Of a stretch of DNA of 64,000 nt, positions 14,101 to 25,800 are shown piece after piece. The notes under the pieces were generated by a model. That model had not been told where the DNA came from and did no database searches. It saw nothing but the letters and a program-made list of their open reading frames with translations. Source of the stretch: Albula goreensis (Eukaryota; Chordata; Actinopteri; Albuliformes; Albulidae); NCBI GenBank assembly GCA_022829145.1, contig CM040744.1:1520501-1584500 (forward strand). The letters are read 5' to 3'. The position numbers and the translations under genes are program-made. Every line of letters begins with the position of its first letter. Position 1 is the stretch's first letter.

Positions 14101-17100
14101 GAAAGAAGCCTTGTTGCGGTGTCTCATTCTAAGTGCCCTTTCTCTTCATTGATGTTGTTGAAAGTATGCATTCAAGAGTAGTTAGTCATAACACCATGAA
14201 GCAAACTGCCTCAGGAGATTCAGTTTAGGTTGGATTCTGTCATTCGACACCAACCGGTTGCATCACAACTTCAGGCTCTATGACTCACCCGTTTCCATAG
14301 GAACCCTTAGGTGGCTGCTCTCATTCTCGCCAGGAATGCAAGTCAGGAATCCTGGAACAAGTAAAGGACAGACAATGTCCTAGGGGCAAAAGCAAGAAAA
14401 TCTTTTAGCAAGATTTGACCTTACAGGTTTAGGACAGAACATGCAGACTGTTTAATTGTGGATAGCAGAATAATAGAATTTTTTAAATATTTTAACAAAT
14501 ATTGCGGTGTTGAACAATGCGTGCCTGCTTAAAAAAGAGGGATTTTGCATTTTAACATATGTTTTTGAAAACAGAGAAATAGAGGAATTAAAAGTAGTGT
14601 CAAATGTTGATCAAGTACATGCTTTTGTTTTTCACCAATATTTTACGGATTTTTTTTAATGTACAGTAATTATTAAGGCCTCCCTGCATTTAGAGGGTGA
14701 ACCCAGAATCCACTTGTTCCCCCTTGGCGTGCATCTTCCAAACGTCAGTTGTCAATCATAGAAAAATCCCTTAACGGCAAAGTTGCAGAACCGTTAGTGC
14801 GTTCATTAAAGCGGATGGGCCCAAGGAAAACATTGCACATTCTCTGTGCTTCCAATAAATGGCAAATCAATGACAAAGCAAATTTAAGCAGATTAAGAGA
14901 ACCAATGTAAGACAAAGAACTGAGTCAATACTGTGTTATTATACTCATCTCAGTAGTTACAATAGCAGTTGCAAGTTGGACTAAAAAAACGAATGAAAGA
15001 GTAGGTCCACAAACCTCCCACAAGGTAAATGCGTACAGCTGTAGAGATCACTGTTACACTGTATAGCTAAGTTATTCCAGCATTGAATGAATGGAACTGA
15101 ATGAATGAATCATTGGCCATATCATTTCAACAGCATACTTTCACTTTTAACACCGTACAAACACAACAAAACTGATAACGAATAACCGATGACAGACTGA
15201 TTTGCAGTGATGAATCATATAAGACAGATATGCAGACGTACAACACAGTCATAGAATCCCGATGTGAGGCCACATGGACTGCGTGTGGTGAGGAAAAGAA
15301 AAATGTTATATATGAATAACTGTCCACATCGGGTGTGCACAAACCAATGACTTTTCTCCTGGAAAGGGGAATTATTCCTTGTACAAATGTTTATGTTACA
15401 TCATGAGCAGAATGCGTGAAACGGACATTTGTATTTTAATTCATGAAAAGGGCTGGTGGCCTTTGAGAAGCGTGATTGGCTTTGGTATCCTCGGAGTCAG
15501 TCGAAATTATTACTTCATCAATAGCTGACGTCGACTTTGATGACGGGCGAGTTGGATTAGCTGTTCCAACTTTCGATTCATCCCCTCCTTTCCGCCACAT
15601 ATTTCCGGCATACTTCCGGGGTAGGAAAGGAGGAGACGAGCAAAAAAGTATTGGAACGCAGCCTATATTTCCCAGCAGCCTTCCTGGGCCTTCCATTTCA
15701 TCTCCCTTCTTCCTTTTCCATCTCTCAGATCTACGAGGTGGTTCGCCCCCTGGTAAGCCTGCTCCACCCGGAAAGAGACGGTCTGCAGAACTACGAGGCC
15801 CTCATGAGCCTCACGAACCTGGCCGGATTAAACGACAAGTTGAGGTGGGTCTCTGCACGTTGACCCATCTAACCCAGTGCTCTGAACTTTCATCTCCTCT
15901 GTCCCTCACTTTGTACCTCAGCTCTGTTACATTATAATATTTTCCAGGCGTTCTTATCCAGAGCAATTTACAACGCAAAATGCACAAGACAGGGACAATA
16001 GTGTCGAAATTCCAAGAAGGAATGGAAATCCCGAACTTCCAGAAGTGACAACAGAAGACAGACTAATAATGACGGAGATCGCTTACATTAATTGCACAGA
16101 CTCAAATAGTAATGAAAACAGAAACAATAATGACATGAACAGTTACAAAAACAGTTAATGTAAAACAAACAGATAGCAGCAAAACAGTTGAGTAATCTGT
16201 CGAGGGAATAAAGAAACCGCAACGATCCTAGCACTGAGAGGCTAACCACGCTAGCAGTGATACAAAAAAAAAAGAATGGCTAAGTAAAAAGGCAAGGGAG
16301 GAATAAAACTAGAAAAAAGGACAGAGAGATAGAGATGGGATGCTGTTGAGTTTGGCTGATAGAGACTAAGCAGCAAGCTGAAGAGTGTCAAGGTCATGCT
16401 ATGACTGCGTCTCGTTCGAAAAAACACTCATTCAAGGGAAATGAATCATGATGCAATATTCTCACAATACAAAGGCCTCCTTGTCATCCTTTGTATTGTG
16501 ATTCTTTGTACTTTAATTTCTCTTAAGTACTCATAGAATCACAGTAATGTCACATGCAGGCTCACGTATTTGCTTAAGTCCTTCAATATGGTATTGTGAT
16601 TTTTGCTATTAAAAAAGGGTGGTTTTATTTTCAATTTTACAACCTGAAATAGCACAATTAGTATTAGCTCTAGGACCAAACTTCTGGCAAATTCCATCAA
16701 ACAAATGTATCGCTTGAATTCACTTAGCAATTCCTACAGATGTACATCGAACACAGACATTAAGTAAACATGGCAGCCACAGGAAAGATGGTCACATGCC
16801 CTGCGCACATTCCTGCATAATGATATCGTGACTCTGCTACCGGTATTACCAGCAGACAGGCCGTATTTCTGGCCACACCCTCTTAGCAAACGGAGCTTAA
16901 CGCCAGTCAAGAGGCGCAGCCGTCTGTCGGCTGCATCCAAACAAATATTTCAGACCTCTGAATACTATTCAAGAAAAAAAAGGTTTTTAGGCCATCTGTA
17001 TTTATACTGTGAAGTTTAAATCTTAGACAATTTACTTCACCTGTAGAATGGTGTAATGTATGAAAACATAAGCTCTCATTCCATAAACAGTTGGGATGTT

Positions 17101-19646
17101 TAAGTAATCAAAAGCAGACATTTCAGACACGGTAGCCGATGCCGAGTATCCCCCTAGCTTTGCTCAGAGTGGTGGTTGTCATGGTCATTCTTGGGAAGCT
17201 ACTGTTTATCTTGTTTTCTCTTAAAACGATAATGATAGCATCTGAGTCGTAACACCCTGTAAATCTTGTGCAAACATTCTCACACTCTGTTGAAGATTCA
17301 CTGTCTTAAGGTCACGTTCGGTCAGACACGGCCTTATATGCCGTGAAAGATTAAAGTCCCATATTCAAATCAATATGCAGTTTTAAACAATCAGATAAAC
17401 TAGTGTTTCTTTTTAGTGTGCTATATTAAAAATAATTTTAGAAAAAGGTTTCATTTTCAGTTGGTTCGGTCAATGAATAACAAGTGAGCTCAGCTGAGTA
17501 TTGTTTTCTTGGTTTTGAAACTTGATTACTGAAATGACACCATCTGAGTAAAAATAAGAGTTCAATGACAACTGATATTTGAAATCCGAGGCTATGAGGG
17601 CTACACAGGGTAAAACTGACTTGCACCAGCTTTCTGTGCAACTGCATGTATGGTTTCATGTTGTAGTCTTGGTGTGAGTCGATGCAGATGAACAAGTATG
17701 AATGTTTTAAAAATCGAAACAAAAAAGCAACCACAGGAATAAAGTATAATGGTGATTTTCATCCGGCCAGCTAGCATCTCATGGCCTCTTTTCTTACAAT
17801 TATTGTGAAACTAGCCAGTATAAATTCGGTGATTCCGAGTGCTACCCCAACAGAGCGATAACGAGCAGCGCACGCTACACACAGACTGAATAAACGTTTT
17901 TTTGATAGTGAAAATAAAATTAACGTAACTGCTAGTGATTGCAAACATACAGTGGTACTGAGAGACCAAACACACGGGTTTCAATGCCAACTTCCAACCC
18001 AAGTCTGCAGTATGTAAAGCTAAAATTGAGATTCTGTTATCCTCTTGTAACTGATCAGTGTTAAGTGTTTAGTTTAAAATCTTACCTATACAGACTTATC
18101 ACAGTTTTTCGTTGTGCAAACATTAACTGTTGACACAGCTGGATAGTTACTTACACCGCAATTTTTAGAAACAGAAAGCCCGCAAAACAATGGGAACGTT
18201 TGAATTACTTCCCATATAGAGCTGAGTCACCACAAAGTAATAATTAAACCCAGGACTGCATCTGGATGACGTAATCATCAGTGATCACGGTTATGAAATT
18301 ATTATTGAACTGACTCTTTCTTACAATCACCGATGGGGGGGTTGTCCTGCGTAGATCCTGCCACGCCAATTTTGCTGGCCTTACTATTTCCTGTGTTTTA
18401 TTCTGTTCATTATTGTTAGGTGTAGTGTCGATGTGTGTGACAAACATGTGTACTGAACATTTATGAAAATACGGAACAAATCGCGTCCCGTATTGGTTCA
18501 ATACAGGACGCAACATTTTATTGTCAATTAAAAGACGATTCCGTATTTTACCTTACGGGTGGCAACCCTACTCTCATTTGACAGGGTGAAGATTCTGAAG
18601 GAGAAGGCGCTGCCTGAGATTGAGAACTACATGTTCGAGGAGCACGACCAGATCAGACAGGCGGCCACCGAGTGCATGTGCAACCTTGTGGTCTGCAAAG
18701 AGGTGAGCGTGGCACTGTGCTGAAAGTAAGGCCTGTTGTGTGGATGGACCACTACCCTACATCCCCCAAACTGCAACTTGAGCATTAAAACACTCTGCTT
18801 CTGTTTTATGAATAGATCTTTGTTTGAAATCAGGAAGTAAATTTGGCTGGGGCGGGCTGACAAAACATTCTACATTTTGTCAGTCGTTACCTGAATGCTT
18901 AAAGCCGTGGGTGGGTTTAAATCGCTGGTGTGTTTGTGTGGGGTTCCAGGTCCAGGAGAGGTACTTGGAGGACGGGAATGACAAGCTGAAGCTCCTGGTG
19001 CTGTTGTGCAGCGAAGACGACGACAAGCTCCAGAGGGCCGCTGCAGGAGCCCTGGCCATGCTGACCGCTGCCGAGAAGAAGCTCTGCGCCAAGATCACTC
19101 TGGTGGTACGTACCGCTCCCCGCCACATATCCCAGCCTGTCTGTCTGCGAGGACAGACGGGGCACCTGGTCATTAAAGCTCTGTATTTCGTGATTTGACA
19201 TGAGAATACGCTTTCCAAATAAGGAAATTCAGCATGGACAAGCTCATGCTCCATTACTCCATGTTACACAGACAGGAACCAGGCACAGAATTATTGACAA
19301 AATGGACACCAATATTTACTAATTAAGGCCCCAAAGAGGTGGCCTGTAGCATTGCCAGTACACAAGTGTGTGTGTGTGTATATATACTTTTAAAAATAAA
19401 AAAACCAGTCTGCACTTTCATCCGACACCTTTCTGGTTAAACATTTCAAAGGACAGGTCTTCTTCCAGTTTCTAAAAATGAATGTATCTGGGTTATTTGC
19501 CATGTTGTTATGGATACAATCAGGTGTTCTGGCCATAAAAACTTGGGTGACTGCCAGAAAATATAATGTATGTGCACCATATCGGCAGCATGCTACCCAT
19601 ATAAGGACATGCAGGTTGAATCTTGATGCTCAGCTCTGTCAGCAGA

Positions 19647-19727
<81 letters not shown>

Positions 19728-20454
19728 AAGGCCCCCCCCTTAAAAACACACACATATTCTGCTGACAGAATGGGGGCCTAACAGATGGAAATCTGTCTCA
19801 AATGCTTCCATACTAATATCAGCCCATAAACAGTAGCTTAGCCAAAGCTTGCACGGTCCAAGGTTGCAGATAGAAGCCAGGCAACATTCAACCATCCACG
19901 CTGTTTTTACATGTCTGAACACAGTGCCCATCTCACAAAGAACCCTAAAGACTGCACACCACTGAGCTCCTATCCCTACCGTCTTCCCTCAATTAACTTA
20001 CTGTCAAACCAGTTCTTCCCGGATCCACATGCCCCACCTCCCATTTCAGATTTTGTCCCCACCTCCATACCCAGTTCATTCCAGATCAGCAGGCTACAAC
20101 CTCAAAGTCTGACTCAGAACTTCCACCAGTCCATTTCAGTGACTATAGACCGATATGATTGTGTAAATTTCTGCCCTTTTCTCGGCCCCATAGACGGCGC
20201 AGTGGTTGGAGATCCTTCAGCGGCTGTGTCTTCACGACAACATGCAAATCCAGCACAGGGGCCTGGTTATCGTCTATAACATGCTGAAAGCCGATAACGA
20301 GCTGGCCAAGAAACTGATCGAGAGCGAGATTCTGGAGATCCTGACCGTCATCGGGAAGCAAGAGAACCACCCCAAGAGGCAGGAGGTGATCGACGTAGCG
20401 CGCACCTGTCTGAGCATCGCCCTGGACCTGGGACTCATCAAGCCATTCTCTTAA
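3415..20454 (+). CDS. unc45b: UNC45 myosin chaperone, C-terminal part (seven exons; 5' end outside window)
   Basis: UNC45 proteins are co-chaperones that fold and assemble myosin motor heads; they have N-terminal TPRs binding Hsp90, a central domain and a C-terminal armadillo-like UCS domain that binds myosin. The window holds seven exons, 3415-3542, 5374-5440, 9762-9875, 15729-15844, 18585-18702, 18950-19105 and 20194-20454. They join in frame with GT/AG borders to give 319 codons plus TAA. Diagnostic stretches are [71 protein letters not shown] and [24 protein letters not shown] and GKQE fit the muscle paralogue UNC45B better than UNC45A. From a usual length near 930 residues, about the first 610 lie upstream. 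No frameshift or missing splice site was seen. Paralogue choice is from remembered sequences, not an alignment. Confidence 0.9.
3553..3770 (+). repeat. Imperfect (CA)n microsatellite
   Basis: Long CA/CACG/CATA-rich tract immediately downstream of the exon ending at 3542. It produces spurious Thr/His-rich and Cys/Val-rich ORFs on the two strands. Confidence 0.9.
3769..4249. mobile_element. Candidate non-autonomous DNA transposon, 481 bp
   Basis: The segment starts TGTGGC and ends GCCACA, a short terminal inverted repeat. It is flanked by atacatac on the left and atacatat on the right, a 7/8 match to an 8-bp target duplication as made by hAT elements. No transposase is encoded. The flanks are ACATA-rich simple sequence, so part of the duplication match could be chance. 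Confidence 0.45.
4555..4690 (-). repeat. SINE-like repeat, reverse orientation
   Basis: 'attacattacattgtaggca' followed by 'gacgctcttatccagagcga' is the reverse of the tail at 541-610. The following 'gtacaacacaaagtgcattg' resembles 15960-15990, so both belong to one family. Confidence 0.6.
4978..5110. repeat. Fish retroposon 3'-end-like repeat
   Basis: 'gataagataagataatcctt' followed by 'ctgggaaatttacagtgtaa' and an A-rich tail resembles the 3' ends of LINE-like repeats common in fish genomes. The class is from memory only. Confidence 0.45.
5374..5440 (+). CDS. unc45b: unc45b exon: [20 protein letters not shown]
   Basis: Acceptor cacacag, donor gtcagt. The first base completes Arg with the previous exon; 22 further codons follow and it ends in phase 0 with GGGK. 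The next exon continues ALIPLALEG, as in vertebrate UNC45 proteins. Confidence 0.9.
5855..5935 (+). repeat. tRNA-derived SINE head
   Basis: 'gagtggctcgcggga' resembles an A box and 'ggggttcgattccc' a B box at tRNA-like spacing. The flanks do not close an acceptor stem, so this is read as a SINE rather than a tRNA gene. Confidence 0.5.
7981..8099 (+). repeat. (CA)n/(CACG)n microsatellite
   Basis: Compound CA repeat with CGCA and GACA interruptions. The six-frame ORFs here are repeat artefacts. Confidence 0.9.
8690..8790 (+). repeat. Imperfect (CA)n microsatellite
   Basis: CA/CATA/CAGA-rich tract beside the right arm of the inverted repeat at 8625-8653. Confidence 0.8.
9361..9760 (+). repeat. 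40-bp minisatellite, ten units, ending in a splice acceptor
   Basis: Ten head-to-tail 40-bp units of the form 'gcctctgattggcctctgat' + 'gttggtctctgtgtaatcaa' fill exactly 9361-9760. The last unit differs only near its end (gtgtcaccca) and, with the G at 9761, provides the AG of the acceptor for the exon at 9762. That exon starts GCCTTGAT, resembling the unit start GCCTCTGAT. The array therefore spans a junction-like sequence and supplies the pyrimidine tract. Confidence 0.95.
9762..9875 (+). CDS. unc45b: unc45b exon: [11 protein letters not shown]...FPGER
   Basis: Thirty-eight complete codons between acceptor gtcacccag and donor gtaggt. It encodes an armadillo-type helical repeat of the UCS domain ([19 protein letters not shown]). 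The acceptor is formed by the last unit of the 40-bp array. Confidence 0.92.
9876..15728 (+). other. Large unc45b intron
   Basis: A 5.85-kb intron with no supported exon. The motif 'ttcggcaagca' with similar surroundings occurs near 12935, 13350 and 13568 (last copy tttggcaagta), suggesting a degenerate duplicated segment. A short CA repeat lies at about 13182-13205, followed by long AT-rich sequence. Confidence 0.6.
15729..15844 (+). CDS. unc45b: unc45b exon: [12 protein letters not shown]...AGLNDKL
   Basis: Acceptor catctctcag, donor gtgggt. Thirty-eight codons plus two bases completing Arg in the next exon. Contains [17 protein letters not shown], a strongly conserved UCS stretch. Confidence 0.93.
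15845..18584 (+). other. unc45b intron
   Basis: No exon seen. A SINE-like tail in reverse ('ggcgttcttatccagagcaa') lies at about 15931-16010 with an A-rich continuation to about 16330. The rest is unremarkable AT-rich sequence. Confidence 0.6.
18585..18702 (+). CDS. unc45b: unc45b exon: [20 protein letters not shown]
   Basis: Acceptor tttgacag, donor gtgagc. One base completes Arg, then 39 codons ending [10 protein letters not shown] in phase 0. The block [19 protein letters not shown] is characteristic of UNC45. Confidence 0.93.
18950..19105 (+). CDS. unc45b: unc45b exon: [16 protein letters not shown]
   Basis: Acceptor ggttccag, donor gtacgt, 52 complete codons. Contains [20 protein letters not shown], a UCS armadillo helix pair. 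Only 247 nt of intron separate it from the previous exon. Confidence 0.93.
19636..19768. repeat. Inverted repeat around a long (GT)n run
   Basis: Left arm starts CTGTCAGCAGAAT then GT repeats; right arm ends with CA repeats, ATTCTGCTGACAG. The centre TTTTAAGG-(C)n-CCTTAAAA also pairs. The uninterrupted (GT)n is about 75 nt (19649-19724), far longer than the CA run in the right arm. Confidence 0.85.
20194..20454 (+). CDS. unc45b: unc45b terminal coding exon with stop
   Basis: Acceptor ggccccatag at 20193; 86 codons then TAA at 20452-20454. Encodes [27 protein letters not shown] and a C-terminus [11 protein letters not shown]. The ending ...GLIKP is typical of vertebrate UNC45 proteins. Confidence 0.93.
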   Translation, partial: TAQWLEILQRLCLHDNMQIQHRGLVIVYNMLKADNELAKKLIESEILEILTVIGKQENHPKRQEVIDVARTCLSIALDLGLIKPFS

Positions 20455-22740
20455 AATCTAGGCAGTCGGTACAAACCCCCCACTCGAACCCCGGCCACGC
20501 CCCTGCAACTTTCCCGACGGGGAGGTCTTGCAAACGGGCTGATTCCTTATGTACTGAGATTGATTTCCTCATCTGATTCTTGCCACCAGTTAAATATCGT
20601 AAAACCAAGACCACAAATGGCTTTGCCCCCCTTACACCCATGGACTTATACACGTATATCAAAAATGTAATGAATCAGGCCCTAGGACTGTTATTTTTTA
20701 TTTTCAATAGGGTGCCCAAAAACTTGGCCTGCTTTCTGGAAAAGAGCAAGTCTGCGAAGAAACCTTCTGCAACTGACAATACACAAAACACATGTTCTGA
20801 AAATTTTCTCCAAAGATTTATTTTTTAAAATATTTGCATTTTTCTTTTCTATTTTTTTTTTTTTTTGTTATAAGGATTTTCGTTTGATGGTTGAAACATG
20901 TTTGTATTGTTCTGTGCTTGGTTTTGCTTATAGGTTCTTGTGTTTCTCTTTCTGAAAATGTTAATTAAAAAATGTTTTTTTTTTTTTGGAAAAAAAGTGT
21001 TTGTTTTCTTTTTCAAAGATGTAATTTCCTCATTAGTTCAAGAGACCAGCAGAACAGCATAAAACATATTGTAATATTAATAAGAATTAGGAAAATTCAT
21101 GACAATACAACAAAGGGCCAAGATTATTCTTGGGCACCAACTTTTCCGGAGTTGACTGTAACAATACAACACAGAGCTTAAAAAACACACACACCATGAA
21201 ATAGAGCATGCTTGCCACTTTCTCAGTAATTTCTGACTGGTTGCCGATGTCCTGACATCGACCTGACTGCGCAGTGTTTAGACATCCTGTTTTGCATATT
21301 TTAAAGAGAGCACACAGGGCTAGACAGTCATCAAGGGCCTCATGACCATCTGGATTTGGGTGTATAAAGGAGCCGTCGTCGTTACCAAGTCACAAGGGAT
21401 ATGAGGAATGGGGGCCAGGGAGGCGAGAATGTGCTATTAATATGGGATATACCGGTTGGCTGCAGAGGAGTGGGGTGACCCATCGATGTAGTCAAACGGC
21501 TACTAAGATTCATGTTACGTTCTGCAGTGGAAGCTCACAGCGATGTTAGAGATGTACTAGAATCAAACAAATTCCACTTAAAGTCCTCGGGGAATATGTA
21601 ATTAATCCAAAACCGTGTTCATCAGAATGTGATCATTAAATCCTAAAACAGATTAATGCATACCCTTAAAAACCTTGAAGTCTGATTTGAATGAGTCGCA
21701 GAGATTAAGTTAAACATTTTGAATCTTGGCATATGAATGTCTATCTTAAGCTGAATAAGCCAAACATTATCCTCGGTGAGTGCTTCACAGTTACACCTGT
21801 TCATTCCTTTTGTTGGCGGTACTGTCACGCCTCACATTATTCACTGATTATCAGTCAGAGAATGTACTTATAGAAACATTAACGCCTTAAGAGATTACTA
21901 CGAAAAAAAATAAACATCAGCACTTAAAAGAAGTAGTTACAGTAAGGGGGAACCTGAACAAAATGTTTTGGTTTGTTTAACCTCTTGAATGTGACAAATA
22001 CTTTTAAATTGTAAGGAGAGCATCAGCGCATTAGACTCTATTTGATATTTCATTACACACAATGTCATTCCACACATACCACCCAAACTACCCCCCCCCC
22101 CAAGCTAAATATCTCTTTTGAATATCAGTGGCACAGAGGAGGTATTAGATTAGATTTAAGGAATTATTATATGGGTATGGAAAGATAATGAAAAGATAAT
22201 TTATATGTAAGATAAATAGCTGGGACTCATTCTCAGCATGTGGCAGTCTCACTTAAAGAACAGCCAAGCACTGGAGACAGACGCAACCAATCTGAAGCCA
22301 ACTAGAGCTTGTGACTCATCCCATAAACTGGCTCCACTGCGTGCCGTTGGCACTGCTGAGGATCGCGACCCTCTTGCTATACCGCCGTTTAACAGCAACG
22401 GTTCCCTCAGAGAAGCTTCGGTCAAATGCTCCTCTTCCTTCTTTTGAAAACGCCTGACACTCTTCAGGTGGTCCTCTGACATCGGGTGTGTTCCTCACAC
22501 CGTCCACAAACTTTATCACGGTGACGGCCCTCCAGGAGCTGCACAAGGTAGAGGCTTGTGGGAATAGTTGGCACAAAGGACGGCTTTTCACTCTTGCTCC
22601 TCCACTGGTCTTCTGGGTGTGGTTACAACAGTCCATGGGTGGAATACAAATACTTGTACAAATTTGTAACATAATCCCTTGTTTTAACACGGCCGCCGCC
22701 GCAACGTGTTTGAGGGGGCGTATTAAAATATGATCTGACG
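20455..22740 (+). other. unc45b 3' UTR and intergenic gap
   Basis: The 3' UTR follows the TAA; an ATTAAA at 20964-20969 in a T/A-rich setting is a candidate polyadenylation signal, so the UTR would be about 0.5 kb. From 21000 to 22740 I see no gene. A minus-strand ORF of 144 codons at 22316-22750 lacks recognisable similarity. Confidence 0.5.
20964..20969 (+). terminator. Candidate poly(A) signal of unc45b
   Basis: ATTAAA, the commonest variant of AATAAA, followed by a T-rich stretch at 20975-20988. Inferred from position only. Confidence 0.4.
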
Positions 22741-22753
22741 CATTCAACACTCC

Positions 22754-22800
22754 TTATTGGTTATTACCCGCATAAAAGAAGTCTGCGCGGAAGCAGTTAT
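22754..22800 (+). promoter_or_regulatory. Candidate TATA/CCAAT promoter of the membrane-protein gene
   Basis: An inverted CCAAT box (attgg, 22756-22760) is followed by a TATA-like cataaaag at 22771-22778. Transcription would start near 22800, giving a leader of about 75 nt before the ATG at 22878. Spacing is good; usage is inferred. Confidence 0.45.
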
Positions 22801-22877
22801 CGCAGTTACACTTGACTTCAGAGAGAGCTGGCTGCTTCAACTTTCTTGCGACTGGAAAGATATTTTAACTACCACTT

Positions 22878-22893
22878 ATGGCTAAGTTGTCAG
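22878..22893 (+). CDS. Membrane-protein gene exon 1 (MAKLS)
   Basis: ATGGCTAAGTTGTCAG then donor gtatgc. Only 16 coding bases, ending in phase 1. It can be joined in frame either to exon 2 (24099) or to exon 4 (25491). Confidence 0.65.
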
Positions 22894-25800
22894 GTATGCT
22901 GCTGTGCGTCACTCTAATTTCAGGACCATTATAGTAGATCGATGTAACCCTACTTTTAATTATTTGCAAAGCTGAATAAGTAATCGCATTAAAAAATAAG
23001 CGCGTTAAACAGGAGATCCTACGGAGCCACTACAGTCCCAGAAGGTGATACATTTTATAAGATATTCGGTATTTTACGGGCTCGGTAAAGATACAATGTA
23101 AATCAGGAACTATTAAAACTCAGCAAAAACTGTAAACTGACGGAGACGTATCACGGCGATTGATGACTCGCAGCCAGACTGTAGGAGATTCCATATGAGA
23201 CGTGCACTCCTGCCAGTCACGACCGGCTCTTGCCAGCCGGCAAGTACCGGCTCAGCAGTCGCTATATCATGAGCATCCGATACGTAAGCAGCGTACAAAA
23301 ATGTTACATTTCACGGCGTGCTCGTCAGTTTCCGAGGAATACAGAGGCTAAAGGAAATCTGAGTGTTAATCTCCACGTTCTCCCTGGAGGCAGCTTGTGG
23401 CGATATCGAGGTATGATATGCCGTTCATTATCACGTAGAAGTTACTTGCTCCATAATAAGCAGTCACTTGTCGCATCGTGTTAATAACGCTTTTTATTAA
23501 TAAAAGTAATATTCGACCTGCTTAAAGATTTAAACAAAGATGTTTTCTGCCCTATTCATGGAGTCTAGTGTTGATTGCATCATGTAAATTCACTTTCAAA
23601 GAGTTATGCGGTAGGTTTGTAGAGCCGTCCGCTACGTCGAAAACGATTTATCCGTCGCTGAACTGAAGTTCATCCTATTTGTCCACGAGTATTCCGGTCT
23701 AGCTCCGTTAATTGGACATTTTTGTGTATGTTGTTTCTTTTATTATTGATGCACTGATTTCTGGTTAATAATATGTATGCATTATGAAATTCAATCAAAA
23801 CAAACATTACATTACAACGGGTTTTTTTTTAAATTTTTATTTTAACCAGACAAGTAAATTTGTTCTTAGATTTTCTTATCGTTCTAAAACAGAATAGCGC
23901 GTGGTCTTAAAGGACGTTATCAATTTTAAGTGCACATAAACGAGAGCATTTGATAAGGTGGGAAGAAAAAAAATCCTCGTTGTAATGTCTTTGGTACGTT
24001 GCTGCCACCTACAGCAATTCTTCACTTCTACATGGAAAACCATTTCTTGCATCGCTATATGAATGTGATTAATTGTTTCTCAAAATACGTCCCTACAGTA
24101 ATTGAACAACCAAAGAAGAGTGTGGAGGAAAATCTCCCTGTGCAGGAGACTGGGTATGTCATTCCGCAACACAAGAAGCCTAACTTCTTGTGTTGTAAAT
24201 ATATTTATAATATTACACATAATAGTCCATCTGGATTTTATGTCATAATCAGTTGCCCAGGTCTGGATTTTTGACATCCACAGCAGATATCACATGGCTG
24301 TCTTTCTAAGGACTTTAATCACATTTAGCAGACAATCAGAATAGGTTCATCCAGTTTTTTTGCAAATGAAAGAACAAAAATGTGCATAGTGGCAAGTGCA
24401 TGTCGTATGTTGTGTACTCATGTGCTTATCATAAATAAACCAAATAGATTTCCCTGGTGGTTGAGCCAGTCCTGGTCCTCTCACAGTAACCAAATATAAA
24501 CTGTTTCTACAGTGACCCAGCCAATGCCAATGAGGAAAACTCTGACAAGCACTATGTGGAAGAGGAGATAAGGGATCAGGAAATGGTGGAGGAGAAGGAG
24601 AAACCAGTGCTGGAGGAGGAGGAGGTGAAGATTGAACAAGTGCAGATAGAGAAGGAACCTTTGAAAGCTGTAGTAGAGGGGGATGAAGTGAATTCCAAAA
24701 AGAAATTGGAGGAGGAACTGAAGGCAGAGAAGAAAATGGAGGAAGAGGGCGTAAGGGTTGAGGAGAAAATGGAGGAAAAGCTGGAGGAGGAGGTGTTTAC
24801 AGGTCACTACAGTGTGACAGAATGTCAAGGTCATTCCCCACAAGATGAAGCCTCTCAATCCGCTCAAGGAGACGAGGCAGAGCCCGTGGACCTCTCATCG
24901 CCTCAACAGGACAACGACCAAAGTCGAATGAAGATGAAGCGGAAGAAAAAAGGAGCTAACAAAAGGCCCTCGAGGACGAATGCTAAAGCATCACCTGCAG
25001 CTGTGAAGCGTACCAAAGATACACCCCCACTGAATCTTAAGGAATTCTTGGTCTTCAAAATCTCCAAACGTTGTAAGTTTCCCTGTTGGACATTCGTTTC
25101 TTTGAATAAGCACTGGGGCTAGGCGTAACCCACATTTTATCATTGTCCTCCTAAGAAAGTACCGAGCTATATGGTGATTAGTGATGAGTGAATTATGTGT
25201 AATGACACTAAATGTATATCTTACAATAATATCAGCATGCATCATTTAACTATTGAACGACACAAGAAAGCTACAACACTGCACATAGCCCAACAGAGCA
25301 GTGCAACTTCACCGCTGATTTTCAGAGGCTTGCGGTCTTAGGTTCTGTTGGTTACAATAAGATGTTGCTGCAATTCTGAGCTTTATGTATTCGCTGTGCA
25401 GATGCATCACCTGCAACATCACTAAAATGAAGGCATATAAAATGATCTATTGCTAATGTACTTTAATGTTAAATATGACAACTTCAACAGACATCAACTT
25501 CCTCCTGATGGCCCTGCTATGGTCTCCTGTGGCTGGATATCCAACCCCCGAGCCAAGTAAGCAAACAGGTATGTGATCCAGTGTGCTTTAGCCTTGTTGT
25601 TTCCCTTTTTTGGCAAAATCTCTCTGAACGTCATAACGTCTCCTCTTTCTTTCTTCTCTTTTTCTGATAGCTTCTCAGTCTTGAAAAGAATCTGACATTA
25701 TGATCTGGTGAACAGGTAGTTTTTACCTGATGTTATTATATTACCGGATTGTTATTAGAGAATGCTCTTTAGTTGTATTTTTTTTTTTACATTTTTGTTG

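Noticed and set aside
15476-15937. 153-codon plus-strand ORF overlapping an unc45b exon
   Set aside because: It reads the exon in the wrong frame; the UNC45 frame has matching splice phases.
22316-22750. Minus-strand ORF of 144 codons upstream of the membrane-protein gene
   Set aside because: No recognisable domain, no promoter or poly(A) signal, and it overlaps the candidate promoter; kept only as a weak possibility.
24481-24867. Leu-rich minus-strand ORF of 128 codons
   Set aside because: Antisense shadow of the Glu/Lys-rich exon (GAG/AAG reversed gives CTC/CTT).
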